Below, piece by piece: positions 36,368-44,015 of a DNA stretch of 44,015 bases. The first letter of the stretch is position 1. Each line of letters starts with the position of its first letter. Location of the stretch: contig QXCQ01000043.1 in assembly GCA_003576535.1 (NCBI GenBank), forward strand, positions 1-44,015. Reading direction: 5' to 3'. Source of the DNA: Nakamurella silvestris (GTDB lineage: Bacteria > Actinomycetota > Actinomycetes > Mycobacteriales > Nakamurellaceae). Below the pieces are notes generated by a model. The model was not told the DNA's origin and ran no database searches. It worked only from the letters and a program-made list of their open reading frames with translations. The position numbers and the translations under genes are program-made.

Positions 36368-37288
36368 CGGAAGGGAGGCGACTATCTCCCGCAGCCCGGC
36401 CCGGACCGCGGCGACGGCAGGGTCCCCGACCGCGCCGTCGCGGGCGGCCGTGAACACCCGCCGGGTGTCGGTCGGTCGGCGGTGCCGGGTGGAGAACACC
36501 CTGATCCCGTCCCTGGCCGAGGCGCCCCGGATCAGGGACAGGTCCGACACCACCGCGGCCATCAGTCCTTCCCGCACCATCTCCCGGTGCACGGAGATGT
36601 CGGTCGAATTGCAGAGCACCCGCGGTTCGAAACCTGCCGTGCGGCACAGTCCCGTGACCCAGAGCCGGGGCGGGGAATCGACCGGCTCCATCGCCCAGCC
36701 GACGTCGGCCAGTTGCCCGAGCACCGGGGCAGACGGATCCAGACCTGCGGCGACTGCGCTCGGGACGGCGATCCACATCCGATCGGCGAGCAGCTCCTCG
36801 ACGTCGATCCCCGGTTGACGCCGGCTCGGGAAACCCGGGTACTCCTCGAAAAGCACCAGGTCGAGCTGGCCGGAGACCAAGGCGGGCAGGGTGTCGACAT
36901 CCTCGCCCTGGGTCAGTTCGACCTCGATCAACGGATGCCGCCGGCGCAGGTCCGAGATCAGCCCCGGTAGGAGGGCCAGCGCGGCCGTCTGGAAGGCGGC
37001 GATCCGGACGAGGCCCCTGGCCTGCGCGGCGGAGGCGGCCACATCGGCCTCGGCCTCCTCGACCAGACGCAGGATCCGATCGGCGTGCTCGACGAGGACC
37101 CGTCCCTGTGCGGTGAGCCGGACCCCGCGACCGGCCGCCTCGATCAGCGGAAGCCCGACCTCCTTCTCCAGGACCCGGATCTGCTGGGCCACTGCCGACG
37201 GGCTGTAGGCGAGGGAGCCGGCCACGGCGGCCATCGTCCCGCGCAGGTGCAACTCGCGGAGCAGTCGAAGTCGGTGCAGATCGAGCAC
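36332..37288 (-). CDS. LysR-family transcriptional regulator
   Basis: A 318-residue regulator with the LysR winged helix-turn-helix at 1-60 (LRLLRELHLRGTMAAVAGSL, SPSAVAQQIRVLEKEVGLPL) and a periplasmic-binding-protein-like effector domain from about 90 (RGLVRIAAFQTAALALLPGL). It starts with GTG. It is divergent from a diaminopropionate ammonia-lyase and an M20 hydrolase, the usual layout when a LysR protein controls the neighbouring catabolic genes. The final dozen residues are encoded within a family A palindrome, so its C-terminus was probably altered by arrival of the repeat. Confidence 0.93.
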   Translation of the reverse strand: MLDLHRLRLLRELHLRGTMAAVAGSLAYSPSAVAQQIRVLEKEVGLPLIEAAGRGVRLTAQGRVLVEHADRILRLVEEAEADVAASAAQARGLVRIAAFQTAALALLPGLISDLRRRHPLIEVELTQGEDVDTLPALVSGQLDLVLFEEYPGFPSRRQPGIDVEELLADRMWIAVPSAVAAGLDPSAPVLGQLADVGWAMEPVDSPPRLWVTGLCRTAGFEPRVLCNSTDISVHREMVREGLMAAVVSDLSLIRGASARDGIRVFSTRHRRPTDTRRVFTAARDGAVGDPAVAAVRAGLREIVASLPRVDPHTRSSGV

Positions 37289-37291
37289 AGG

Positions 37292-37326
37292 GGACCAATC
37301 AGTAGTGAAACTGCGGATAGTGGTCC
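37292..37326. promoter_or_regulatory. Inverted repeat in the lysR-dpaL intergenic region
   Basis: GGACCA (37292-37297) and TGGTCC (37321-37326) are inverted copies, and AGTGA/TCACT arms overlap the same region. The 85 bp between the divergent genes must contain both promoters and the LysR site; no certain T-N11-A motif or promoter was assigned. Confidence 0.4.
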
Positions 37327-37373
37327 AGTAATCATCACTTTTTATTTGGTGACAGTCCAGTCAGGATGGGCCC

Positions 37374-38549
37374 ATGCCCCAGACGACCCCTGACATGTCG
37401 GAGCCTGCCGACCCACAGGACCACTGGTACTTCCGCCACGAGGCCAGGACCTGGGCCGCGGCTGCGCAGTCGCGGTCGGCCCGGCCCTTCCACCGGGCCC
37501 TTCCCGGCTACCAGCCGACACCGCTGGTGTCCTTGCCCGGGATCGCCGCCGAATGTGGTGTGGCCGCGGTCCTGGCCAAGGACGAGTCCGCGCGCATGGC
37601 ACTTCCGGCCTTCAAGATCCTCGGTGCCTCCTGGGCGGTGTTCCGGGCCGTCAACCGGTACCTGGGCCGGGATGACACCGATGTGGATCTGGCCGGTCTG
37701 CGGGCGGCGATCCCGGTGGATCAGGAGCTGACCCTGGTCACCGCCTCGGATGGCAACCACGGCCGCGCGGTTGCCAGAATGGCTGCGCTGCTGGGCATTC
37801 GGGCGCGGGTGCACCTGCCGGACGGTGTCACGCCCGAGGCGGTGACGGCCATACGAGCGGAAGGGGCCGCGGTGGTCGAGGGGCCGGGCATCTACGACGA
37901 GATGGTCCGCCGGGCCGCCGCCTCCACCGTGGGTGTCTCCACGGAACTGCTGGTGCAGGACACCTCCTGGCCCGGGTACGAGGAGGTGCCCGGCTGGATC
38001 GTGCAGGGGTACCACACCCTCTTCCAGGAGATCGATTCCCAGGTGGCCGATCTCGGGATCGGTGGGGTCGACCTGGTTGCGGTGCCGACGGGGGTGGGTT
38101 CGCTGTTGCAGGCCGCCGCCGACCACTATCGCGGAGCCTCGGCGCTGCGTCCTCGGTTGCTGAGTGTCGAACCGACGTCGGCCGCCTGTGTCGCGGCCTC
38201 CCTGCTGGCCGACCGGCCGGTGACGGTGGACACCGCACGTCCGACGGTGATGGCCGGATTGAACTGCGGGTCCGTGTCGGCTCTGGGATGGCCGTCGATC
38301 CGCGGCGGGATCGACGCCGCGGTCGGCGTTTCCGACGCACAGGCGATCGACGCCCTGCGGGACCTGAACGACGGGGCCGGGTTGACCGTGGGGCCCTGCG
38401 GCGCCTCCGCCCTGGCCGGGGTACGCGCGGCCCTGTCCCGGCAGGACCGCCGTGACCAGCTCGGCCTGACCGCCGATGCAGTGGTGGTGCTGGTCAGCAC
38501 CGAAGGATTCGACGCCAACCCCCACCTGACGAACGGACCTGACCTGTGA
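37374..38549 (+). CDS. dpaL: Diaminopropionate ammonia-lyase
   Basis: A 391-residue fold-type II PLP enzyme that converts 2,3-diaminopropionate to pyruvate and two ammonia. Landmarks are the PLP lysine in ALPAFKILGASW (K81), the phosphate/ring contact TASDGNHGR (D126), and the segment QDTSWPGYEEVPGWIVQGYH, which separates this enzyme from threonine deaminases. AGLNCGSVS and a Gly/Cys-rich GPCGASALAG follow. AGGA lies eight bases before ATG 37374. The stop overlaps the start of the M20 hydrolase (GTGA). The pair resembles ygeX-ygeY of E. coli, where a lyase and an M20 hydrolase are also adjacent. Confidence 0.9.
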   Translation: MPQTTPDMSEPADPQDHWYFRHEARTWAAAAQSRSARPFHRALPGYQPTPLVSLPGIAAECGVAAVLAKDESARMALPAFKILGASWAVFRAVNRYLGRDDTDVDLAGLRAAIPVDQELTLVTASDGNHGRAVARMAALLGIRARVHLPDGVTPEAVTAIRAEGAAVVEGPGIYDEMVRRAAASTVGVSTELLVQDTSWPGYEEVPGWIVQGYHTLFQEIDSQVADLGIGGVDLVAVPTGVGSLLQAAADHYRGASALRPRLLSVEPTSAACVAASLLADRPVTVDTARPTVMAGLNCGSVSALGWPSIRGGIDAAVGVSDAQAIDALRDLNDGAGLTVGPCGASALAGVRAALSRQDRRDQLGLTADAVVVLVSTEGFDANPHLTNGPDL

Positions 38550-39712
38550 CCGACCTCCACACCACAGATCTCGACGACACTGCGGCCCTTGACCTGCTGT
38601 CGGAGCTGGTGGCCATCGACTCCAGCAACCCTGATCTGGTCCCCGGAGCCGCCGGGGAGACGGCCATCGCCGATCACGTCGGCAGCTGGTTGGCCGATCG
38701 GGGTTTCACCGTGCACCGGCTCGAGGCGCGCCCGGGACGGCCTTCGATCGTCGCGGTGGCGGCGGGAACCGGCGGTGGCCGGAGCATCATGCTCAACGGA
38801 CACCTGGACACGGTGACCCTGGCCGGCTACGACGGTGATCCTCTCACCCCGGAGCTCCGCGACGGAAAGCTGTTCGGGCGCGGCACCTATGACATGAAGT
38901 CCGGGCTTGCCGCCTCGATGGTCGCCGCCGCCCGCGCGGTCCGGGAACCCCTCCCCGGTGACGTCATCCTCACCCTGGTCGCCGATGAGGAGTACGCCAG
39001 TGCCGGGACGGAGGAGGTCCTGCAACAGTTCTCGGCCGACGGGGCGATCGTGGTGGAGCCGAGTGGTCTGGAACTGACCCTGGCCCACCGGGGATTCGTC
39101 TGGCTCGACGTCACGGTCGAAGGCGTGGCGGCGCACGGGTCGCGCCCGGACCTGGGAGTGGATGCGATCACCCTGGCAGGCAGGTTCCTGGTGCGTCTGG
39201 GCGAGTTGCAGGACCGTCTCGCCGGCGGCCCGCGTCACCCGACCCTGGACACCGGCAGCGTCCATGCCTCGGTGATCAGCGGGGGCGAGGAACTGTCGAG
39301 TTACCCGGCCCGGTGCACCATCTCGATCGAGCGGCGCACGGTGCCGGGGGAGACCGCGGCGGTGGTCGAGGGCGAGCTCCGGGAGATCCTGGACGATCTT
39401 GCCGGTGCCGATCCGACTTTCCGGTACTCCCTGACGACGGGCCTGGAGCGGATGCCCTTCGAAGCACCGCGGAAGGCCGGGATCGTCCGGACCATGCTGT
39501 CCGTCGTGCCGGAGGTCACCGGTCAACCGGCCGTCATCCGCGGCGAGCCGTTCTGGACCGACTGCGCGCTGCTCGCGGAGGCCGGGATCCCTTGTGTGCT
39601 CTTCGGTGTCGACGGCGGTGGTGCCCACGCAGCCGTGGAATGGGTGGACCTGGACTCCTATGCCGCGGTCATCTCGGTGCTGACCAGGGCGATCACCGAC
39701 TTCTGTTCCTGA
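38546..39712 (+). CDS. M20-family metallohydrolase (ArgE/DapE/YgeY-like)
   Basis: A 388-residue zinc-dependent amidohydrolase. Metal and catalytic motifs are present: NGHLDTV (first zinc histidine and catalytic Asp), GRGTYDMKSGLAA (bridging Asp), ADEEYAS (catalytic Glu and zinc Glu) and VVEPSGLELTLAHRG. The dimerisation domain carries VEGVAAHGSRPDLGVDAI, whose histidine reaches the partner's active site. The last zinc histidine is near VDGGGAHAAVEWVD. GTG 38546 overlaps the lyase stop, so the two are coupled. A likely task is release of diaminopropionate or a related amino acid from an N-acyl or peptide precursor, which the lyase then breaks down; the substrate is inferred from linkage only. 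Confidence 0.9.
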   Translation: MTDLHTTDLDDTAALDLLSELVAIDSSNPDLVPGAAGETAIADHVGSWLADRGFTVHRLEARPGRPSIVAVAAGTGGGRSIMLNGHLDTVTLAGYDGDPLTPELRDGKLFGRGTYDMKSGLAASMVAAARAVREPLPGDVILTLVADEEYASAGTEEVLQQFSADGAIVVEPSGLELTLAHRGFVWLDVTVEGVAAHGSRPDLGVDAITLAGRFLVRLGELQDRLAGGPRHPTLDTGSVHASVISGGEELSSYPARCTISIERRTVPGETAAVVEGELREILDDLAGADPTFRYSLTTGLERMPFEAPRKAGIVRTMLSVVPEVTGQPAVIRGEPFWTDCALLAEAGIPCVLFGVDGGGAHAAVEWVDLDSYAAVISVLTRAITDFCS

Positions 39713-39792
39713 ACCCCACTCACGATTCGGGTTCCAGGTGGTCGAAATCGGACCGTGGAGCGCCCACATCGCGTGCTTCCCCACGGCAGAAC

Positions 39793-41013
39793 TCAGCCGC
39801 GGTCCAACCGCGGGAACAGCACCTCCCGGGCCAGCAGCAACAGGGCCGCCGCCACCGGAATCGCGACCAGGGCACCGAGGATCCCCAGCAGGGCACCACC
39901 TATCAGCACCGAGACCACGGTGACCAGCGCCGGTATCTGCACCCGCCGACCGATGATGCGTGGCACCAGCAGGTAGTCCTCACCCAACCGGTAGACGACG
40001 AAGAAGGCGACCGTGGCCAGGGTCAGCGGCAGGGAGATCGTCAGTGTCACCAGCGCCACGATGATGCCGGCGATGGTCGAGCCCACCACCGGGACCAGGT
40101 CGAGCAGCGCCACCATGATCGCCAGCAGGAAGGCGTACGGCACGTCGAAGACGATCAGCCACACGTAGGTGAGGCCACCTGCGACGGCCGAGACGATCAG
40201 GTTGCCCAGGACGTAACTGCCTACCTTGGAGAGGATCTCGTCCCCGATCAGGATGGCGCGGGGACGTCGGGTGTGCGGGACCAGCCGGTAGGCGAACCGG
40301 CGCAGGCGCGGCATGTCGGCCAGGAAGTACACCGTCAGGACGAAGACGATCAGCGAGTCCGCGAGGGCGCTGAACACCGCCACCCCGGCCCCGATCAGGC
40401 CGGTGGTCAGGCCCGGCGCGGAGTTGTCGAGCAGCTTTTGCAGTTTGTCCTCGAGGTGGAACTGGTCGTTGAGCCGGCCGATGAACGAGCTGTGGTCGTT
40501 CGCCTGTTTCAGGTACCCCGGTGCGGCCGCGGCGAGCTGTTCCCCCTGGGTGACCAGAGCCGGGATCGCAGCGGCGAAGAAGGCCGCGATCACCCCCACC
40601 ACCACCCCGATGACGACCAGCACCCCGAGCCAACGGGGGAACCGGTGGGCCACCAGCCAGGCGACCGCCGGTTCCATCCCGACCGCCAGGAACAGGGCGA
40701 GGCCGATCAGGATCAGCACCCCGGTCGAGGCCCGCAGCAACTCGATCACCCCGATGGTGACGGCGACACCCGCGGTGGCGGCCATCCCGACGAAGAAGGG
40801 TGAGCGCCAGTTGAACCGCGGGCCCAGGCGGCCCAGGGGCGTTGCATCCTCGGCGATCTCGGTGGCGATCACCTCGGCCTCGTCGATCGACCCGCCCCCG
40901 GGGACCGGGCCTCCTGCGGCGATCGCGCCTCCATCAGGCCCGTACAGCACAGGAGCCGCACCCCCATCGGTGACGGGGATGCGGCTCGTGTGCGGTGTTT
41001 CGGGAGTACCCAT
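39793..41013 (-). CDS. AI-2E family transporter
   Basis: A 406-residue inner membrane protein of the AI-2E (PF01594, formerly UPF0118) family with about eight helices. Typical are LIGLALFLAVGMEPAVAWLV, the VIGVVVGVIAAFFAAAIPAL helix, the loop rich in PGLTTGLIGAG, and the C-terminal LLDLVPVVGSTIAGIIVAL, followed by YLLVPRIIGRRVQIPALV. Members have been linked to autoinducer-2 export and to sodium/proton antiport; the function cannot be chosen here. ATG 41013 has GAGGTGGG upstream. It lies 77 bp after terD on the same strand. Confidence 0.92.
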   Translation of the reverse strand: MGTPETPHTSRIPVTDGGAAPVLYGPDGGAIAAGGPVPGGGSIDEAEVIATEIAEDATPLGRLGPRFNWRSPFFVGMAATAGVAVTIGVIELLRASTGVLILIGLALFLAVGMEPAVAWLVAHRFPRWLGVLVVIGVVVGVIAAFFAAAIPALVTQGEQLAAAAPGYLKQANDHSSFIGRLNDQFHLEDKLQKLLDNSAPGLTTGLIGAGVAVFSALADSLIVFVLTVYFLADMPRLRRFAYRLVPHTRRPRAILIGDEILSKVGSYVLGNLIVSAVAGGLTYVWLIVFDVPYAFLLAIMVALLDLVPVVGSTIAGIIVALVTLTISLPLTLATVAFFVVYRLGEDYLLVPRIIGRRVQIPALVTVVSVLIGGALLGILGALVAIPVAAALLLLAREVLFPRLDRG

Positions 41014-41090
41014 GCTGACCCACCTCGACTGACGGTGACGGCCGTCGGTGTGGCGGTCTCGGTACATGCAGTACCCCGGCACGGCTCAGA

Positions 41091-41666
41091 TCAGACGTTG
41101 ACCCCGTAATCGCGGGCGATGCCGCCCAGCCCGGAGGCGTAGCCCTGGCCGACCGCGCGGAACTTCCATTCGGCGCCGAGCCGGTACAGCTCCCCGAAAA
41201 TCATGGCGGTCTCGGTGGAGGCGTCCTCGGCGAGGTCGAAGCGGGCGATCTCCGCACCGTTGCTCCGGTCCACCACGCGGATGAAGGCGTTGCTCACCTG
41301 TCCGAAGGACTGGGAGCGGGCCGTGGCGTCGTGGATGGACACCGGGAAGACGATGGCCGCGACGTTCGGCGGGACCGCGGGGAGGGAGATGTTGATGCTC
41401 TCGTCGTCACCGTCACCCTCGCCGGTGAGATTGTCCCCGGTGTGCTCGACCGATCCGTCGGGGGAGCGCAGGTTGTTGTAGAACACGAAGTGCGCGTCCG
41501 ACAACACCTTTCGGTCCGACCCGACGAGGAGGGCGCTGGCGTCCAGGTCGAAGTCGACCCCGGTGGTGGCGCGTACGTCCCAGCCGAGCCCGATGCTGAC
41601 CTCGGTCAGGTTCGGTGCCTGCTTGGACAGGGAGACATTTCCGCCTTTGGCGAGTGTGACGGTCAT
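41091..41666 (-). CDS. TerD-family calcium-binding stress protein
   Basis: A 191-residue TerD-domain protein. It has the family start [20 protein letters not shown], then [19 protein letters not shown] (calcium-ligand aspartates), [20 protein letters not shown] and [14 protein letters not shown] (second calcium loop). It ends with the usual [20 protein letters not shown], then [11 protein letters not shown]. Such proteins bind calcium and are linked to tellurite and other envelope stresses. ATG 41666 has GAGGA ten bases upstream and gives the exact family N-terminus; 12 more in-frame codons upstream were rejected. It stands alone without other ter genes. Confidence 0.95.
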   Translation of the reverse strand: MTVTLAKGGNVSLSKQAPNLTEVSIGLGWDVRATTGVDFDLDASALLVGSDRKVLSDAHFVFYNNLRSPDGSVEHTGDNLTGEGDGDDESINISLPAVPPNVAAIVFPVSIHDATARSQSFGQVSNAFIRVVDRSNGAEIARFDLAEDASTETAMIFGELYRLGAEWKFRAVGQGYASGLGGIARDYGVNV

Positions 41667-41703
41667 GATCGGTTCCTCACGTTCAGGTGGGCTCGTGCCC
41701 ACA

Positions 41704-41727
41704 TCTCGATATGTCTTGTCTCGATAT
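41704..41727 (-). promoter_or_regulatory. Direct repeat TCTCGATAT upstream of terD
   Basis: TCTCGATAT occurs at 41704-41712 and again at 41719-41727, start to start 15 bp, about 40 bp before the terD start. This is a plausible activator or repressor site. The rest of the gap up to the TetR gene shows nothing clear. Confidence 0.35.
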
Positions 41728-41857
41728 CATCTGGCGCAGCCCGCGTGGTGCCGAGCCGCTTCACAAGGAATCTACCGGCCCGCCATGTGGACCACCTGGG
41801 AGCGGGGTCGGATCTTCCCGTCCTGCCCTCGTCCAGGCGGCCGGGCCGCAGCGTCGT

Positions 41858-42436
41858 TCAGGCGCGGGGCGCGGTGTCGATCAGCAGGGCTGCCATCACC
41901 CGGGCGGCGCCGGCGGCCTTCGGGTTCTGGTCCATCTGCGCGGCCACCATGGCACCGTCGTAGAGCATGACGAGCTGCTCGGCCAGCGCCGCGGGGGCGG
42001 CGACACCGGCGGCGGCCGCCTCGGTGGTGAACAGGTCCCTGGTCCAGCTGCGTGACCGGGCAGACACCTCCGCCACGGCGCCTCCGGCACTCGCCTCGGC
42101 GCTGGCGTTGACGAAAGCGCAGCCACGGAAGCCGTGACGGGCAACGGTTTTCTCCAGGGATTCGAAGATCGCGAGCAGGCGGTCGCGGGGGTCGGTGTAC
42201 TGCCCGACCGCGCCGGTGAGCCGGGCGACCCTGGCCTCGTGCCGGCGGGTCAGGTAGGAGCGGACGAGTTCGTCCTTGCTGCCGTAGGTGCTGTAGAGGG
42301 TGGCCTTGGCGACCCCGGCCCGCTCGATGATGCGGTCGATGCCGACGGTGTGCACACCCTCCTCGTAGAAGAGTTCGTCGGCGGCGGCGAGCAGACGCTC
42401 GCGTGCCGACGGCTGTGACGTGGTCTGACTGGGCAT
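41858..42436 (-). CDS. TetR-family transcriptional regulator
   Basis: A 192-residue repressor. The N-terminal TetR helix-turn-helix is at about 10-57 (ARERLLAAADELFYEEGVHT, IIERAGVAKATLYSTYGSKD). The C-terminal ligand domain includes RHGFRGCAFVNASAEA, a stretch typical of the TetR_C_33 or AcrR-like group. It is divergent from an MFS exporter, and two palindromic sites lie in the 86 bp between. It therefore probably represses the exporter and itself until a toxic compound binds. Confidence 0.94.
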   Translation of the reverse strand: MPSQTTSQPSARERLLAAADELFYEEGVHTVGIDRIIERAGVAKATLYSTYGSKDELVRSYLTRRHEARVARLTGAVGQYTDPRDRLLAIFESLEKTVARHGFRGCAFVNASAEASAGGAVAEVSARSRSWTRDLFTTEAAAAGVAAPAALAEQLVMLYDGAMVAAQMDQNPKAAGAARVMAALLIDTAPRA

Positions 42437-42440
42437 ACGG

Positions 42441-42470
42441 TTGACAATACCAGACAGATCTGTCTACTGT
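42441..42470 (+). promoter_or_regulatory. MFS exporter promoter with operator 1
   Basis: TTGACA (42441-42446), an 18 bp spacer and TACTGT (42465-42470) read toward the MFS gene. The perfect 14 bp palindrome AGACAGATCTGTCT (42452-42465) occupies the spacer, which is the expected place for a TetR-type operator blocking RNA polymerase. Confidence 0.8.
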
Positions 42471-42482
42471 CGGATCAGTGCT

Positions 42483-42496
42483 AGACAGACCTGTCT
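42483..42496. promoter_or_regulatory. Operator 2
   Basis: AGACAGACCTGTCT repeats operator 1 with one change, centre to centre 31 bp (about three helical turns). It lies just downstream of the expected start of the MFS transcript. Confidence 0.78.
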
Positions 42497-42522
42497 GTGC
42501 GAAGTGATCGAAGGAGTTCGAC

Positions 42523-43821
42523 ATGTCCGTTGAGCCGACCGTCAGGCCCACATCCGGCAGCCACGGCGTCACCCGGCAGGGGAGTACCCCGGCTCCGGGC
42601 AGGTCCCGTCGGACGCTCGCCCCGGGCGCGTCCTTCTGGCTGCAGGTGTCGATCGTGGTGCTCCTGCTCGCGGCCTCGAGTGCCCTCACCCCTCTCTACT
42701 CCATCTACCAGGGGGAATGGGGTTTCTCCCCGATCATGGTCACGGTGGTCTTCGGGGTATACGCCCTCGCCGTGCTGGCCTCGCTGATCACCGTCGGGTC
42801 CTTGTCGGACCACATCGGTCGGCGACCGGTGCTGATCGGGGCGTTGCTGTTGCAGATGGTCACCATGGTGATCTTCATCAGCGCCGGAGGCGTCACGGAA
42901 CTGCTGATCGGGCGGGTGCTGCAGGGCCTTTCCACCGGCGCGGCCGTGGGGGCGCTCGGGGCGGGTCTGCTTGACCTGAGCCGGGTGAAGGGGACCCTGG
43001 CGAACGGGGTCGCACCGGTGGTCGGCACTGCCACCGGTGCCCTCGCGGCCAGTCTCCTGGTGCGGTACCTGCCCGCCCCCACCCACCTCGTCTACCTGGT
43101 CCTCCTGGGGGTGTTGGTTCTGCAGGCCGTCGGGGTGCTCTTCATGGCCGAGACCTCTTCCTCGATCCCCGGTGCTCTGAATTCCTTGCGGCCGCGGTTC
43201 GCCGTGCCGGCCCCGGCCCGCCGGCCGCTGCTGCTGGCCGCGCCCGCCCTGATCGCGGTCTGGGCCCTTGCGGGTCTGTACGGTTCCCTCGGTCCGGCGC
43301 TGCTGCGACAGCTCGCCGGCTCGGACTCGGTGATCCTCGGTGGCCTCGCGTTGTTCACCCTCGCCATCAGCGGCGCGTTGACCGTCCTGGCGCTGCGTAA
43401 CACCGCGCCGCGCACGGTGATGCTGATCGGCAGCGCCGCACTGGTTCTCGGGCTTGTGCTCACCTTTCTGAGCATCGTCGGCGGCTCGGTGCCGGTGTTC
43501 TTCGTCGGGAGCGTCATCGCCGGTGTCGGTTTCGGCGGTGGGTTCCAGGGGGCTCTGCGCACCGTGATCCCGTTGGCCCAGCCGCACGAGCGGGCCGGGC
43601 TGCTCTCCACCGTCTACGTGGTCTCCTACCTGGCGATGGGGCTGCCCGCGGTGGTCGCCGGAGCGCTGGTGGTGGACGGCGGGGGATTGACCGCCACGGC
43701 CCAGGAGTACGTGATCGCCGTCCTGGTGCTGGCCGTGCTCGCCCTGGCCGGGGTGGCCCGGTCCAGGCCGCGGCGCGAGGTCGTGGCCTGCACACCGGTT
43801 GCGGCCGCCGAACTCGGCTGA
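42523..43821 (+). CDS. MFS drug/metabolite exporter
   Basis: A 432-residue major facilitator with about 12 helices after a 35-residue Ser/Pro-rich tail. The loop 2-3 signature is present (GSLSDHIGRRPVLIGAL). Helix 4 carries LIGRVLQGLSTGAAVGALGA, and the second half has ALRTVIPLAQPHERAGLLS. The length and divergent TetR partner indicate an exporter of toxic or exogenous compounds rather than an importer. GAAGGAG lies six bases before ATG 42523. A terminator follows 40 bases after the stop. Confidence 0.93.
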   Translation: MSVEPTVRPTSGSHGVTRQGSTPAPGRSRRTLAPGASFWLQVSIVVLLLAASSALTPLYSIYQGEWGFSPIMVTVVFGVYALAVLASLITVGSLSDHIGRRPVLIGALLLQMVTMVIFISAGGVTELLIGRVLQGLSTGAAVGALGAGLLDLSRVKGTLANGVAPVVGTATGALAASLLVRYLPAPTHLVYLVLLGVLVLQAVGVLFMAETSSSIPGALNSLRPRFAVPAPARRPLLLAAPALIAVWALAGLYGSLGPALLRQLAGSDSVILGGLALFTLAISGALTVLALRNTAPRTVMLIGSAALVLGLVLTFLSIVGGSVPVFFVGSVIAGVGFGGGFQGALRTVIPLAQPHERAGLLSTVYVVSYLAMGLPAVVAGALVVDGGGLTATAQEYVIAVLVLAVLALAGVARSRPRREVVACTPVAAAELG

Positions 43822-43860
43822 GCCCCAGGGCACGCCCGAAATTCAACCCGTCAACAAACA

Positions 43861-43912
43861 ACGTCCCGGAACCGGAAGAGGAGCTTCCGGTACCGGGACG
43901 TCGGTCTTTTTT
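43861..43912 (+). terminator. Intrinsic terminator after the MFS gene
   Basis: ACGTCCCGG, ACCGGAAG and their complements CTTCCGGT and CCGGGACGT pair with a single mismatch around AGGAG. Six T follow after CGGTC. It may also serve the convergent gene that enters from the right. Confidence 0.85.
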
Positions 43913-43973
43913 CTGCCTACTTCGCATGCCCCGATGGATCAGTGGGGATGGTCGGTGGGTCTGTCCTGGCGTC

Positions 43974-44015
43974 TTATTTGACGCTGCCGGACATGAGTCC
44001 GCCGATGAAGTATTT
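43974..44015 (-). CDS. Carbohydrate ABC transporter permease (last 13 codons)
   Basis: Only the end of the gene is inside the window. It reads KYFIGGLMSGSVK and then TAA. This resembles the typical C-terminus of MalG/UgpE-type sugar permeases (roughly QRYFVxGLTxGAVKG). The remaining sequence lies beyond 44015. The identification rests on 13 residues. Confidence 0.5.
   Translation of the reverse strand, partial: KYFIGGLMSGSVK

Overview
The window is chromosomal DNA of a high-GC Gram-positive bacterium (Actinomycetota). The evidence is the strong G/C bias at third codon positions, frequent GTG/TTG starts, the order rpmG - two MaoC-type hydratases - aspC - tRNA-Trp - secE - nusG - rplK - rplA - rplJ - rplL - rpoB - rpoC, and DtxR/IdeR-type iron boxes. 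The style of the SLH repeats and of the RpoB N-terminus would fit Propionibacteriales, but this is an impression by eye, not a determination. All genes look chromosomal. No insertion sequence, phage gene, rRNA or CRISPR array was seen.

Layout. 1-2.5 kb: a cluster of palindromic repeats, then leftward rarD with its Lrp/AsnC-type neighbour, and a YajQ-family nucleotide-binding protein. 2.7-6.0 kb: tRNA-Tyr with terminator, then a membrane-bound c-di-GMP protein with a degenerate GGDEF and an intact EAL domain. 6.1-12.2 kb: tRNA-Thr, tRNA-Met, rpmG, the two hydratase subunits, convergent aspC, tRNA-Trp, secE, nusG, rplK and rplA. 12.2-21.5 kb: a roughly 9.7 kb accessory island between rplA and rplJ. 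It holds three paralogous LppX/LolA-like lipoproteins around an 1801-residue secreted protein with three HtaA domains, several Ig-like domains, two copies of an unnamed domain and three SLH repeats, preceded by two DtxR-like boxes. 21.6-31.2 kb: the rplJ leader, rplJ, rplL, a strong terminator, a separate rpoB promoter, rpoB, a perfect hairpin, rpoC and its terminator.

31.4-36.3 kb: a small membrane protein with two PRC-barrel proteins in one operon, an AlkC-like DNA glycosylase, a second cluster of the palindromes seen at the window start, and a secreted Ig-repeat protein with an excalibur calcium-binding tail. 36.3-39.7 kb: a LysR regulator divergent from a diaminopropionate ammonia-lyase and an M20 hydrolase. 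39.8-44 kb: an AI-2E family exporter, a TerD protein, a TetR regulator divergent from an MFS exporter with twin palindromic operators, and the last codons of a sugar ABC permease.

The most interesting material is the iron-box-preceded SLH-HtaA protein with its lipoprotein neighbours, which I read as a possible surface heme/iron capture layer. Also notable are three classes of intergenic palindrome: family A near 0.1, 33.9 and 36.3 kb; family B at 20.4, 21.6 and 31.3 kb; and three-tier hairpins at two convergent gene ends.
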